The notes beneath the pieces were generated by a model that saw only the letters and a list, made by a program, of their open reading frames with translations, was not told the DNA's origin and ran no database searches. From Myrmaecium sp. VS I D KN 1 (Eukaryota > Ascomycota > Dothideomycetes > Valsariales > Valsariaceae): a DNA stretch of 64,000 bases. Below are positions 31,645 through 43,579 of this stretch, in pieces; the stretch's first letter is position 1, and each line of letters opens with the position of its first letter. Location of the stretch: the NCBI GenBank assembly GCA_019775845.1, contig JADQAV010000024.1, forward strand, positions 248,001-312,000, given 5' to 3'. Position numbers and translations under genes: made by a program.

Positions 31645-34600
31645 ATATAGAAAAACCGTATTTCTCGTATAGATCCACTTACGTGTATATTATAAAATAG
31701 TAAAAAATTATATCTAGTAATTACTTAGTAGAGTTTATCGCACGCGATATAAATATTAATTAGTATAACTATTTACCTAGTATATTTATAGATACCGTAA
31801 ATATCTTATAAATTCTTAGTATTTATAGATATATAGTAGATAGGTATATATAGTTAGTAAAGTATCTAGTATTATATTATCTACTATATATAATTAGTAA
31901 ATACTTAGTAGTTAGTATAGTATAGTAAATAAGTATAGTACTTAGTATATACTTTATCTACTTATACTAAGTCGCTATTATATCTTCTTTAATACTATTT
32001 TTATTATATACTGCACCGCCCTACCGCTTGCCTCTTCGTTTCTCTCTACTTTTTATCTATATTTAAGTTTATTTAAGTACTTATTTACTCTCTTATTTAT
32101 TCCTGCAGATAGTATAGTTAGTAGTTATATTAGTAATAATTTAGCTAAATATAAACCTCTCTCTTAAGAATAACTTATTTATAAAAGACTTCTTACTTAC
32201 TAAGGCTCTTCCTAAGTTAGTATAATAGTAGGTAGAGTTTCTAAGACCTTACTCTTACTTATTTTATATAAGTAGAAGGTTAGTTAATCTTAAACTTATA
32301 TTAAGTATCTACTCTTAATAAACTTTACGTAGTATAAGTTATATTACTACGCTGCCCTTACCGCTATAAGCGCGCTAAAATTAATAATATACTTCTTAAT
32401 AATAACGAGAAGCTCCGTAAGTTTAATTACCTTATATATTAAAACTTCTTTTTACTATACTTAAATTATTAATCGGATCGCCTTATTAAAGAGGTTTATA
32501 ATTTAAATATTAAAGTAGAGTTATTTAAGTATTAGTCCGCACGCCGGATATATATAAATTATATAAAAGGCTATAAGCGTAATATTCTTAAGGTATTTAA
32601 GGTAAGTATACTACTACTTAATATCCTTACTATATACTAATTAAGTATAGAGTTATATCTATAACGTAATTAAGGAAGTACTTATATTTAAGAGCTTATT
32701 AAATTATTAATTAATTAAAGATAAGCTTTTATATTATTACTCGCCGGTCGCTTTCCTAAATATCTTCTATTATATATAGGGCTTTATTAATATCTCTGCG
32801 TCGTTAGAGCTTACTACTTTTTTCTATTAAAGTAAGTAGTTAGAATTCTTAATCCTATCTTTTATCTAAAGAAAGTTACTAATATTTCTTAAGGTCTTTA
32901 AGTTAATCTTAGCTATTACGTTAAAGTCTAAATAGATATAATTCAGACTTAAGTTAGTATACTTAATATACGTAGTAGTCTTATTAAGTTCTATAATAAA
33001 ATAGTAATAGCCGATAACCTATAAAATATAATAAAGGCCGAATTTACGGAGGTTTACGTACGTATATATAAGTAGCGAAATAAGAGGAAGACTTAGAATT
33101 TATTTATCCTAAATAACTTTAAGTTTCTTAGCCTTCCTCCCTCCTCTTACTCCTCTAATATTACTACTCTTTAGTAGTTTAGTTAGTTATATTCCCTTCC
33201 TCTTCTCTATTCTCCCTCTCTTACTATACTAGTCCCTATTACTATAGATTTTTTTAATTTTTTTATTTTCTTATATTTTAATCTTTACTCTATACCCTAT
33301 ATATTATATAATTTACTTTAACTATCTTATATATTTTTTTATAGCTAGTATATAGGACTAGATCTAAGTATAATTACTTACCTAAAACTTACGTTTATAT
33401 TATAGTAGTACTCCCTACCTTATTTATTTTAAAATATATAGAAGACGTAGAGAATTATCCCGCTATAGCTATATATTAATAATAAGTAGAAATACGTCTA
33501 TAACAGCCTCTATTAGCGTAAATTAGAGTTAACTAGGGTTAATTAAGGAGGAAAGAGTTAATCTTAAGGTTTCTATAGTTCGGCTTATAGCTGATATTAC
33601 TTAGACTAAGGAGGTTAATATATAATAATATTTAATTAATTCTACTTCTTTTTCTTAAGCTATATAAAATCTACCGCTTTTATATAAATAGTTATAGTAT
33701 TACGACTTACTTTAATACCTAATAGTATATATTTTTATTATTTAGCTATATTAGTAATCTAAATTTATTTCCTTTAGGCGGTATAGTTTAGCTACTTTAT
33801 ACTTACTTATTTAAGTTTAGACTATAACTTTTTAATTAATATTTAATATTACTTAACGTTGTTTTACTTACTTACCTATACCTTACTACACCCTTAATAA
33901 ATATTACTTACTTTATTAAGAATACCTCTACTATACTTAATTTAACGGATAGGTAAGAAGCTACTTAAAAACTAATTATCTATATAACTACCGGTACTAA
34001 AGCGCGCGCGTAAGATTATATAGTAGGATAATAATAACTTTAATAATAATAACTTTAGAATATTACTTAAATTAGTGACTAACCTAGTATATACTACCTA
34101 AGTAATTAAGTAGTTTATATAACTAATATTCTTATAAGATATCGATAAACTATAATAACGGTTACTTAAATACTAGGCTCTAAATAAAGATAAGGATATT
34201 AAGAACCTTAATTATAATTAGCTTTAAGAACTCTACTAACTAGCTAATTATTAAGAGTAACTAATCCCTGATAAAGCTAATTAATAGCTAGAGGTAAGTA
34301 TTAAAGAAGATACTAATAATAAAACCGCTAAAGCCTTATAGTAGGCTGAAACTATATAAAGTAAAATATTTACTTTATTAATATTACTTTTATAATCCTT
34401 CTATTATAAGTCTTTACTAAATATTAAAAATACCTCTATACCTATTAGCTACGTAAGAAGTAACTAATTAGTTTCTTTATTTAAATTAGTAATAAGCTTA
34501 TAATACTAAAGTATTAGTTTATTAAGAGTATAATATATAAGCTTATAAGAGATTTTACGAAAGGAGCTTAAGCTATATAATAAAGTATCTTTACTACTTA

Positions 34601-37600
34601 ATACTTTAGATATGTTAAAGAGATATACCTAATAAATACTACTATTACTAGAAATATAAAAAAAGCCCCTTACTTTTAATACTAGATAAGCTGTTATCTA
34701 TACGCGCTAGTAATAAAGATTTATTATTATAGGACCCGCCTATACTTATAAAGAACCTTATTTTTTTAATCTAATTAATACTATTATCCACTTTTTATAG
34801 TTATAAACTATATATAGTAAGATTTATATAGGTATAGCTCTATATATTAACTCGCTATTAGAATATTACTACTTACTAATATAGTTATAATCTATCCGTA
34901 TAATATCTAGATAATTTATATTTTATAATTAAGAAGGTAAAGATAAAAAGTAACTAATCTTCCCTTCTAATTTTATTCTATAGCGCTGCTATAAAGATAC
35001 TACTTATAGTTATTAAACTATACTAAATAAGTAATTTAAAAGAGTTATTAATATAGAGAAAGATAAAAGATTAACTTAAGAATATAGCTAACTAGCTAGT
35101 ATTATTATTATACTTATTTAATACGTTATATTTACTCGTTTAATACTAGTTTATCTACTTACCGCCCTGCCGCTAAAGAGAGGGAATATATTATATATAT
35201 AAAGATATAATATTATATATTTCTAAAAATAATATCTTCTAATATAATTTAGAGATATAACTTAACTACTTATTTAAAAGTAAAGTATTAGAAGAATCTA
35301 ATATTAACTATAATAAGCCTTTTATATAATAGATATATAATAACTTAAGTTACTATATTTATCTATTATACTAGTTATATCTTATTACTACCGAACTTAA
35401 AATTATTAAGTATAAGAGAAATAATTTAATTAAATACTTCGTTAGATAAGAGCGACTAATATTTTTTCTACTTATAATATTTACTAATAGTTTTAACCTT
35501 TATAGAAATATAAATAATAGGTAGTTATATAATTTTCGCTACCTTATCCTTTTAAGAGAGAGTACGGCGCGCTAATATACTCCTATTAATACTAGACTTA
35601 TATAGTAGTAACTTAATAAATATCCTTACTTTATTAGCGTTATTTATAAGATATCTTAATCTTCCTTTATATAGTAGTAGTAAAAATATTACTATAACTA
35701 TTAATAGGAGTATTTATACTATCTACGTATTTATCGCTAATATTATTAGTAATATACCTTAGTAATAGTTAAATTCCGGGTTTTTAAACTAAGCTGTGAA
35801 TTATAGTTATTACTTTTATAATATTAATTATATAAATCGGAGTAACTTATTATACGACGTAATTAGCTATAGTAACTTCTACTATAAGGTATTATATATA
35901 CGTACTTATATAAATAGACTTACTACTAAGGCTGTGAAATTAGTATACTATTATTAAATAAGCCTTAATCTTACTCCTCCTCCTTTTATATTATTAGCGC
36001 TAGCCTTAGATATTATACTTACTCGCCTTAGTAATTCTATATACTCGGAATATAGTAGTATTTTAAAGCTAATATATCTGCTTCTTATCGAAGTAATTTT
36101 AATAATTCCTACGTAAAAGAATTATATAAAAAAGCTATAAATATTTCTATTTTTACTAAAGTAGTAGCGTCTATAATTACTAATTTATTATATTAATAGT
36201 TATACCCTCTAGTAATATACGTAGTAATCTATTATTATTATCTACCTCCTCCGATTCTAGCTTAAGAGTATATATATTACTACTCTTTATAGACGGTATA
36301 TAGTATATATTTAGAAATATTATTCTACTAGGATTAGGAACTATACTTAATATAGCTAAGATAATTATAAAAGCGGTTATAACTATCGCTAAATTAAATA
36401 TATAACTAATAACTAATAAACTAATAGTAGAGAAGCGCTTACTTTTAGAAGAGATATTATCTAAGTTAGAAATATATTTTAACGTCTTAATAAAGTAGCT
36501 GCCGTTACTATAAATTCGAATCCGCAAAGTTATAAATTAATACTATACTATAGTAGTAACTTATATACTTTATTAACTATCCTTACTATATTAGTATTAG
36601 TATTAATAAGTTTAAGTAGATTTATTAAGAGTATCTTTAACTACGCCCCTCCTTATACTAAATTTAATTACTACTAAGTAGTATTATAGTAATAAGAAGT
36701 AGCTAAATATCTATATTAGCCTTTACTATATAGTAATAACTAAACGCTTTATAATACTAAGTAAGTATAATATTCTTATTAGCGAGGATAAGTATTAGTA
36801 GTTTAAAAGAGATATTTATTTTATAAACTATATTAGTTTAGAAAGAGATCTACTCTACTAGAAGAATATATAGTAAATAATTTATCTTCTATTATTTAAT
36901 ACCTTCGCGGACGAAGAATTTATACTAATATAAAAGCTTAAATCCTTATATACCGCCTATCCTACGTTATTTAGATATTTACTACTAAAATCTAAGTAAA
37001 ATAATATAGAAGAGGAAGAAGAGATACTTCTAATCTATTAAGATAAGAACTTTTAACTTACTACTACCTAAGTTAAACTTTAAAGTTAGTTTTATAAGAA
37101 TACGCTTAAATTACCTATCTATTTAGTAGATATAGATCTTAGCTTTCGCAGATAGTTATAAAGTACGTATATTAACTATAATATACCTAATATAATATAT
37201 CTTAGACGGAATATACTTAAGTAGTTTAAAAAGCTATTATTTAATAATCTGTAAGTTATATTTATTTCTTTAAGCTTAGATAAGTATTTAGTCTAATATA
37301 CTATCTACTATAGGGAAATAAAGCGTTAGTATATATTTAAGCGTAGTAATTTCATCCTCTATTATAATAATTAAATTAATTATATTAAATAAATATTTAC
37401 TTATAAAGTCCTTACTAGTTAATATTAACTATTTATTACTATAGCTACTATTAATTACGAAAAGAATACTATAAACCTCTTAACTAGTATAGAAATTATA
37501 ATAATAAATAATACTAATAATATTATTAGCTTACTTATCCTAATTACGAAATAACTTTATATTATACTATTTAATAGTATATTAGATAGAAAAAAGGATA

Positions 37601-38130
37601 TTACTAAAGAAAATAAGCTTTTATTTATAAATTAGAAGATTTAATTCCTTTAAAATATACTAAATTAGATTAAATTAGTAATATTAGTAGTATTAGTAGT
37701 ATTAGTAGTATTACTTAATACTACTAACTAAGAAGCGCTAGTAAGTACTATAAGTATATCTTAGTAACTAGTTAGATATTAAAGGTAGAAGAAATAAAGG
37801 TAGTAATATTAATAGTATTAAGAACCTTACTAGTAAGCTAAATATTATCTATTAATACTAATCTTATACTATAAAAACCTACCTTATAATATAACTACGC
37901 GTATACTAAATATATTTAGTATTAAATAACTATATACTAATAGTTTCACACGCTTAATTAGTTTCTTACGTTCGGAGATTTTTATCTATATCTAGCTAAT
38001 TTTATTCACGTTCTCTAATACGTGCAAAGCTATAAAAACAGAATATATTACTATACGTAAGCTCTTACTATACCGAAGAATCTTTTTACTATAATATATA
38101 CTGAAAAATCGAATCTACCGTTAAAACACC
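31645..38130 (-). mobile_element. RIP-degraded repeat block, probably a Ty1/Copia-type LTR retrotransposon fossil
   Basis: About 6.5 kb of very AT-rich DNA with abrupt edges, packed with TpA and almost free of CpA and TpG, as expected of repeat-induced point mutation on a multicopy element. It is broken throughout, with far too many breaks to count, and no working gene remains. One 116-codon minus-strand frame at 36180-36527 keeps a pattern that recalls the Copia protease core and the start of the pre-integrase region. This suggests a minus-strand element of about full Copia length. I could not align terminal repeats or find a target-site duplication by eye, so the family call is tentative. 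The heavy saturation argues for exposure over several sexual cycles; age cannot be given. Confidence 0.7.
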
Positions 38131-38521
38131 AAATTTCTACGGTTCCGTGCACCCCCGCCAGCCGCTAAGGACTGCCGGGGGTCGCCCGCCGCTCGGAAAT
38201 TTCGAAATAAGCGCGGCCGTCTGGCCTTCCGACCAATCACAGCGGGAGGAGCGGTCTCGATATAGTTCATCATATTAAGTGTATGTATGCGCTGCACCAT
38301 GTAAAGCGACTCTCATTGTGCGCAGCAACTACATTCGCGGATTTTTGCAGAAGATCCTGCCCATTCCAGCTCCAGACAACCGGAAACATAAACCAAGCAA
38401 CTATTGCCGCCATCCCTTCCTATGGCAAACCGCAATCACTGTTCCCGTGCCCGATACCGATCCCGCAGCCACCGTGATACCGCTTTCCACGCAAGCTTGT
38501 GACAATCCTTGTCGTGAAGCC
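38131..38521. other. GC-rich flank between RIP block and TRAX-like gene
   Basis: GC content jumps at about 38140 to a C/G-rich segment (GCACCCCCGCCAGCC), with a CCAAT box at 38233-38237 and a weak TATA-like GATATAG near 38260. It lies beyond the 3' end of the TRAX-like gene, so the promoter-like signals have no recognised gene. They may belong to the element's edge or to an unannotated transcript. Confidence 0.45.
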
Positions 38522-39520
38522 TCAGAAACTTTCCACCTCTTCAGGCCCTTTCCGTTCCTCACGCAAATCAGGAACCCAACCCTTCGGCCTCTCCCGACCG
38601 CGGATGATGAGACCATATAATGCCTTCTCCACCTTCTCCACACACTCCCGCATGACGCCCATCTTTTTGTCCACGTCCTTCGCGAAATGGCCTCCCCCGC
38701 TCACCTCCAGCGACTCAAGATGCGCCCGGAGCTCTTGCAGATCTGTGAGGATGTTCCTCCGCGGCGTCGGTTGTGCCTCGTCCACCTCCATTTTGTCACT
38801 CTGCTCGTCCTTCTGCTCTTCAACGGAGCCCCCTTGCTGCTCCCGCGACTCTCCGCCCGGAAGCTCTCCATTCGTTGCCATCGCGGTGATGGCAAACCGC
38901 ATCAGCTCGCCGACCATGTCAAACACACCAAGCAGATAGTCCTCGTATGTCAACATCACCGGCCCGTTCTCGCCTCCGAGTTCGGCCAGCTTTGCCTTGG
39001 AGTCTTCGTAGGAAATCAAGGATTGCGTCTCGATGTAATGCTGAAATGTCAAGGATTCCATGAACTCTTGGTTCCCGCCCGTGATGTTCCGCGCATATCG
39101 GTAGGCGTTGATGTTCTGTAGGTCCTTCGACACTGTCTTATATTGCGTCTCGATGATATCCCAATACTGCCTGTTCGACTTTGTAATGTGTGGAGGTATC
39201 GGCTGCCGCAGTTTACGGATTCTGCGAGAATGTGAGTGAGGTCGACATACAGCGGAGGCTGCAGGCGTTGTAGTATTCACCTCTGAAGACCGAAAATGCT
39301 GTTAGGATCCCATTAGCTCGGGCCATCCGTGCCTCTATCCTCGTGCTCACATTTTCTTGCTGGCAGCCGTAATGTCGCGCGACGCCTTGATCATGCGCTC
39401 GCGGCGGTCGTGGTGTTCATCCAATTCCGCCTTGAACTGCTCGAACATGGGCAGGAACGGGGAGGACGAGGTCTGTTGAGTCTCCGCCATGGTCTCGTTG
39501 AACTTGCGTTTTTGTCCCAT
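38522..39520 (-). CDS. translin-family protein, TRAX-like
   Basis: All-helical nucleic-acid-binding protein of the translin/TRAX family; TRAX with translin forms the C3PO ribonuclease of RNA processing. Exons 39520..39351, 39298..39281 and 39221..38522 give 295 aa. Seen: FLPMFEQFKAELDEHHDRRE, SKKIIFGLQRIRKL formed across both introns, ESLTFQHYIETQSLISYED, VMLTYEDYLLGVFDMVGELM and VEKALYGLIIRGR. The FxHYIETxSLI block points to TRAX rather than translin. The middle exon is only 18 nt and restores IIFGLQR. A low-complexity acidic insert follows the fourth helix. An in-frame ATG at 39607 could extend the N-terminus by 29 residues; I prefer 39520 because MGQKRKFN looks like a natural start. Divergent from PIG-M. 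Confidence 0.88.
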
Positions 39521-39880
39521 GAGGAAGGACAAGAGGCGGGGGCGGGGTAAAATATGCGGTAAAGAGAGGTTGCTCCGCGAAATCACTGTCAGGTTTGCTT
39601 CCGTCATGAAGCTACCCTTGCCCGCAGATTTTGCCGGGATTCTGCCGCCGGCTTGCTGAAACGCTCACGACACTCCATCATCTCCGCGCGCAACAGGCTC
39701 GTTTGGAGATCACCCAGTCGTACCTCAGATGCGGCGCGGACGACTGTGAAGCAGGGCACTCTTCTCTTTCATAACATCAATGCCTCATCCGTGAAGGCCA
39801 TTCCCTCATTCTCTGCTGCCTTTCCTCGTTTCCCCGTTCAGTCTCCATTCTCCTGTCCCAGTGCGGCTGCGTTGCCGGAC
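39521..39880. promoter_or_regulatory. divergent promoter, TRAX-like (-) / PIG-M (+)
   Basis: Only 360 bp separate the two start codons. The PIG-M frame stays open upstream to 39653 but the first conserved Met is at 39881. No clear TATA box. Confidence 0.6.
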
Positions 39881-41302
39881 ATGGCTTCATTCTTCTCTAG
39901 TCCTCGCCTTGTCTTCTCCGCTGCAGCGGCTCTACGCGCAGCGCTTCTCATCTATGGTCTCTTTCAGGATGCGTACTCACCCATGAAATATACCGACATT
40001 GATTACTTCGTCTTCACCGATGCCGCCCGCTTCCTCTCTCAGGGGCAGTCTCCATATGAGCGGGACACGTACCGCTACACGCCTCTACTAGCCTGGCTGC
40101 TCTACCCCACTACCTGGGGCCGTTTCTTCTTTCCCTTTGGCAAAGTTCTTTTCGCTGCGGGTGACATTGTCGCTGGCTGGTTGATCTACCTCATCCTCCG
40201 TTCCTCAGCGAGGATGTCGACGGAAAGAGCGTTAAAGTTCGCCAGCATCTGGCTGCTCAACCCAATGGTAGCGCAGATCAGCACTAGAGGCAGCTCGGAA
40301 GGTCTGCTATGTGCTGTTGTCATCGCATTGCTATGGTCCGTCATGCGGCGGAATATGGCACTGGCCGGCTTTCTCCTTGGATTTGCTGTACACTTCAAGA
40401 TCTACCCGTTCATCTACACCTTGACCATCGTCTTATACCTAGATGATCCAAAGTGGAGCGCTGAGGAGAACGATCCGAAGAGGCCGAGGACCATAGCCTC
40501 TCGCATCTCCGCCTTCTGCAATCCGAGTCGTGTCACTCTTGCCGTCTACAGCTTCCTTACTTTCATGACGTTGAACATCCTTATGCATGACCTGTAAGAC
40601 TTTGCTGCTGACAGCAATCGTTTGGCGCTGACCGTGCACACAGATATCGGTGGCCTTTCATTCAACACAGCTATCTCCACCATCTGACCCGCATCGATCA
40701 CCGTCACAACTTCTCACCCTACAACACCCTCCTTTACATCAACTCCTCTCCGCAGAGCCTCTCGTCGTTGCGCTTGGAATCCCTGGCTTTCATCCCGCAA
40801 TTGCTGCTCAGCGTGGTGGCGATCCCTCTTGCTCTGGCTAAGAAAGATATCCCATCCACCATGCTCGCGCAAACCTTCGCTTTCGTCACCTTCAACAAAG
40901 TCTGCACGAGCCAAGTGAGCATTCTGACTCGAACCCTATTTTTACTCTGCTGATCAAGTGTAGTATTTCCTTTGGTATCTGGTCTTCCTTCCATTCTATC
41001 TCCCATCCTCTACGTTGTTGAAGAAGCCGGCAGTAGGGATTGTGGCTGGCCTCTTGTGGGTGCTTGGACAGGTGAGTCCCAGATTCTCTTCGTCGTAGAC
41101 TGTCACTGATGAAGCTCAGGCGCTTTGGCTCCAGCAAGGATATCAGCTGGAGTTCCTAGGAAATTCAACGTTCGTTCCGGGTTTGTGGGTGTCCAGCCTC
41201 TTCTTCTTCCTCGTCAACATATGGATCCTTGGCATTATCATCACGGACGTTGGCGACATGTCGACACCGCCGATAGTTACGCCTGCCTCGAAAGCGGACT
41301 AA
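39881..41302 (+). CDS. GPI14: GPI mannosyltransferase 1 (PIG-M / Gpi14 family)
   Basis: ER membrane enzyme adding the first mannose, from dolichol-phosphate-mannose, to the GPI precursor. Exons 39881..40593, 40644..40914, 40964..41071, 41120..41302 give 424 aa. Seen: LVFSAAAALRAALLIYGLFQ, then the luminal catalytic DxD in KYTDIDYFVFTDA, SPYERDTYRYTPLLAWLL, FGKVLFAAGDIVAGWLIY, NPMVAQISTRGSSEGLL, FAVHFKIYPFIYTL, RIDHRHNFSPYNTLLY and QGYQLEFLGNSTFVPGLWVS. These follow PIG-M from end to end, with many hydrophobic segments. Length is normal for the family. The start is the Met immediately before the first hydrophobic region. No oddities. Confidence 0.95.
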
Positions 41303-41694
41303 AGCTCAAATACCATTGAAGATTCCATGATACTATCGGGCCTCCCGTGTTTTGATCCTATCGTCTCTTCGCCGCTATACCTGCTTTACGATTCGAGACC
41401 AGAATGGACGCATAAGGATTGGTCTCATGATTTTTAAGGGCATCGCTGCGCCCCTATCTGCCGCCTAGGAAAAGGCTCCGGCTTACAACGAGAAAGTCTG
41501 CTGAATAATTTAGCAAATAGAAGCTTCACAAAGATCTAGAGCATGCGTAGCGACTTACAGCATATCAGCAACGGCACACGAAGAGGATTCGACCAACCGA
41601 TGTCCACCGCTAGCCAGAATGCTATCATACAGCGAACCACCAGCGTCTATCGTACACTTCCACTTCCACACGCATTTCTGATGTCCAGTACCCC
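41303..41694. other. convergent intergenic spacer
   Basis: 392 bp between the stop codons of PIG-M (+) and a Zn2Cys6 gene (-). Nothing seen beyond 3' UTR-type sequence. Confidence 0.55.
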
Positions 41695-43579
41695 TCAAAT
41701 ATCGAACCCTCCGCCGCACTCTCGGACCGCCCACCCCATCCACAGACGCCAATCCTCCGCATGCTCGTGCTCCCCGAGCAGGACCCAACAAGCCCGGCAG
41801 AGCGTCCGACCCCACCCCTTCATCCACCAGTATTCGTCCATCCGACAAAGCAGCGGACAGAAGTACGCGAGCACCACTACCGCGACCGGCTCCCGCCGGG
41901 CCAGCAACGCGAGGTACTCGTCCGAGACACGGAAGAGCCAGGTGAAGATCATGCTCGTCTCCGGCAAGAAGCTCGGATCCGCCTCCAGCGCGCGCGCGTC
42001 GCTCGGCACCGACAAGCCCCTCGAGTTCCAGTAATCCAGTTCGGTGGCGCCATAGGACTGCTCCAGCCGGGTCACCGCCTCGTCGTAGACGCCGCGGACG
42101 CCCGGGTCGTCGTTGCCGCCGAGCTCGGCGAGCATGCGCCGGAGCGCGCGGAACGCGGGCACCCAGCCGCCCACCCCGCTCACGCCGGCCTCCTCCCGCG
42201 TCAGCCGCTCCGTCTCGATCTCCCCGCGCCGCGCCTTGGCGCCGCCGATGCGGAACAGCGGTCCCATCGGCCCCTTCTCCAGCGTGCCCATGCACATCTC
42301 GATCACGCTCCGGCTGCCCCGGACGAGGGAGAGCCAGTCGGCCATGCGTCCGTCCGGCGTGGCGATGAGGGCGGAGATGTCGTCGGCGCCCACGTCGTCG
42401 CCGTGGCCATCCTTGCGGCGAGGCGCGTGCGGGGACGGCATTTCCAGCCGGCCGCTGCCCCAGGCGAAGCCCACCGTGATGCTGGAGAAGACGTAGACGG
42501 GCGTGGCGTTGCGATCGGCCTCCGGACACCCCGGCGGGCCGCGGCCGATGGTCGCGAGGAGCCCCGTAGCGGCGCGGAGCGCGACCGAGTACTCGTGCAG
42601 GGCGATGCCGTGGTACTCGCCCGCTTTGGCGAGCTGGCCGGCGCCGCGGCAGAGGTGGGTAAGGTGCAGGGCGGAAAGGCCGAGCACGCCCCGGAGCAGG
42701 AAGGGGTGCTCGAAGGCGATGGCCGGGATGCTGGTCGACCAGAGCTGCCGCAGGATCGGGTGCGGGGACATGGTGTGCACGGTGCAGGTGGTGTAGTGGT
42801 GCAGGAGGTGGAGGTGCGTCACGTTGAGTGGCAGGGGGTCGGCTGGGGAAGGGGGGATGGAGATGGAGGTAGTGGTGATGGTGGTGTCGGGGCGGCGATC
42901 GCTGGGATTTGTGGCGGTTGTACTGCTGCTGGTGCTGTCGACGAAGTAGGAGGGCGTATGGACCGCCGTTGGGTAGATGGTGTGAAGGCTCGGGAGCGTG
43001 ACATCGTAAGAGTGCCGTTGAGGAGGGGTATCAAATTGAGCAGCCGGCGTTGTTGTTGTCGATGTCGTTGTCGCGGTTGTTGATGCCGGCGGCGGCGGCG
43101 GCGGGATGGCGTCGTATCCTGGAGTCGGCAGGGACGGGTGATCGTCGTGTCGGAGCGGATACGGAGCGGAGGTCGCGGAGGCGGGAGACGTGGACGATGC
43201 TGCCGCCGAGGGGTGTGATGCGGAGGCGAAGTCGCAGCTGATGGCGTGCTTGATGCAGTTGGTGCATTCGGGACGTTCCTCGTCACACTTGGATTAAGTG
43301 AGTACGAGAGCTTTTGAACTTCTTCCTTTCTCTTTTACATTGCAGAGAATGGGATTGATTATGGGAAGGACGACATGTAGCCGTAGACTCTGATACCAGG
43401 CCACGAGCATGAAGGACGAGGAATGAAGAGCTCCTTCCCAACTTCTTCCTTAGAAACAAAGCAACGCGAGTACGAACCTTGATCTTCCGCCGCTTGCAGT
43501 TGGCGCACCCGGTGCGAACTTTCCGATGCGTCCTGCGCGAGCGCGCGGTCGTCACGGGTTTCTTGGATGTCACCGGCAT
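41695..43579 (-). CDS. Zn(II)2Cys6 transcription factor
   Basis: Fungal binuclear-zinc-cluster regulator. Exons 43579..43478 and 43287..41695 give 564 aa; the intron splits the zinc cluster between KRRKIK and the third Cys. Seen after joining: CANCKRRKIKCDEERPEC then TNCIKHAISC, a perfect CX2CX6CX6CX2CX6C cluster at about residues 25-52 preceded by basic RSRRTHRKVRTG. A Ser/Thr/Pro-rich linker of about 110 residues follows, then HLHLLHHYTTCTVHTMS and FLLRGVLGLSALHLTHLCRG, as in the sterol-uptake-control (Upc2-like) subgroup of C6 regulators. Target genes are unknown. It is followed on the same strand by an MFS exporter and another C6 regulator. The acceptor is CCAAG, weaker than CAG. Confidence 0.9.

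Noticed and set aside
31645-38130. Genuine AT-rich gene or centromere-like isochore
   Set aside because: Only one frame above 100 codons, and the dinucleotide bias fits RIP of a repeat; length is that of one element rather than a centromere.
41761-43083. 440-codon plus-strand frame opposite the first C6 regulator
   Set aside because: Antisense shadow, Arg/Gly/His-rich and without a domain, while the opposite strand has an intact zinc cluster and helical core.
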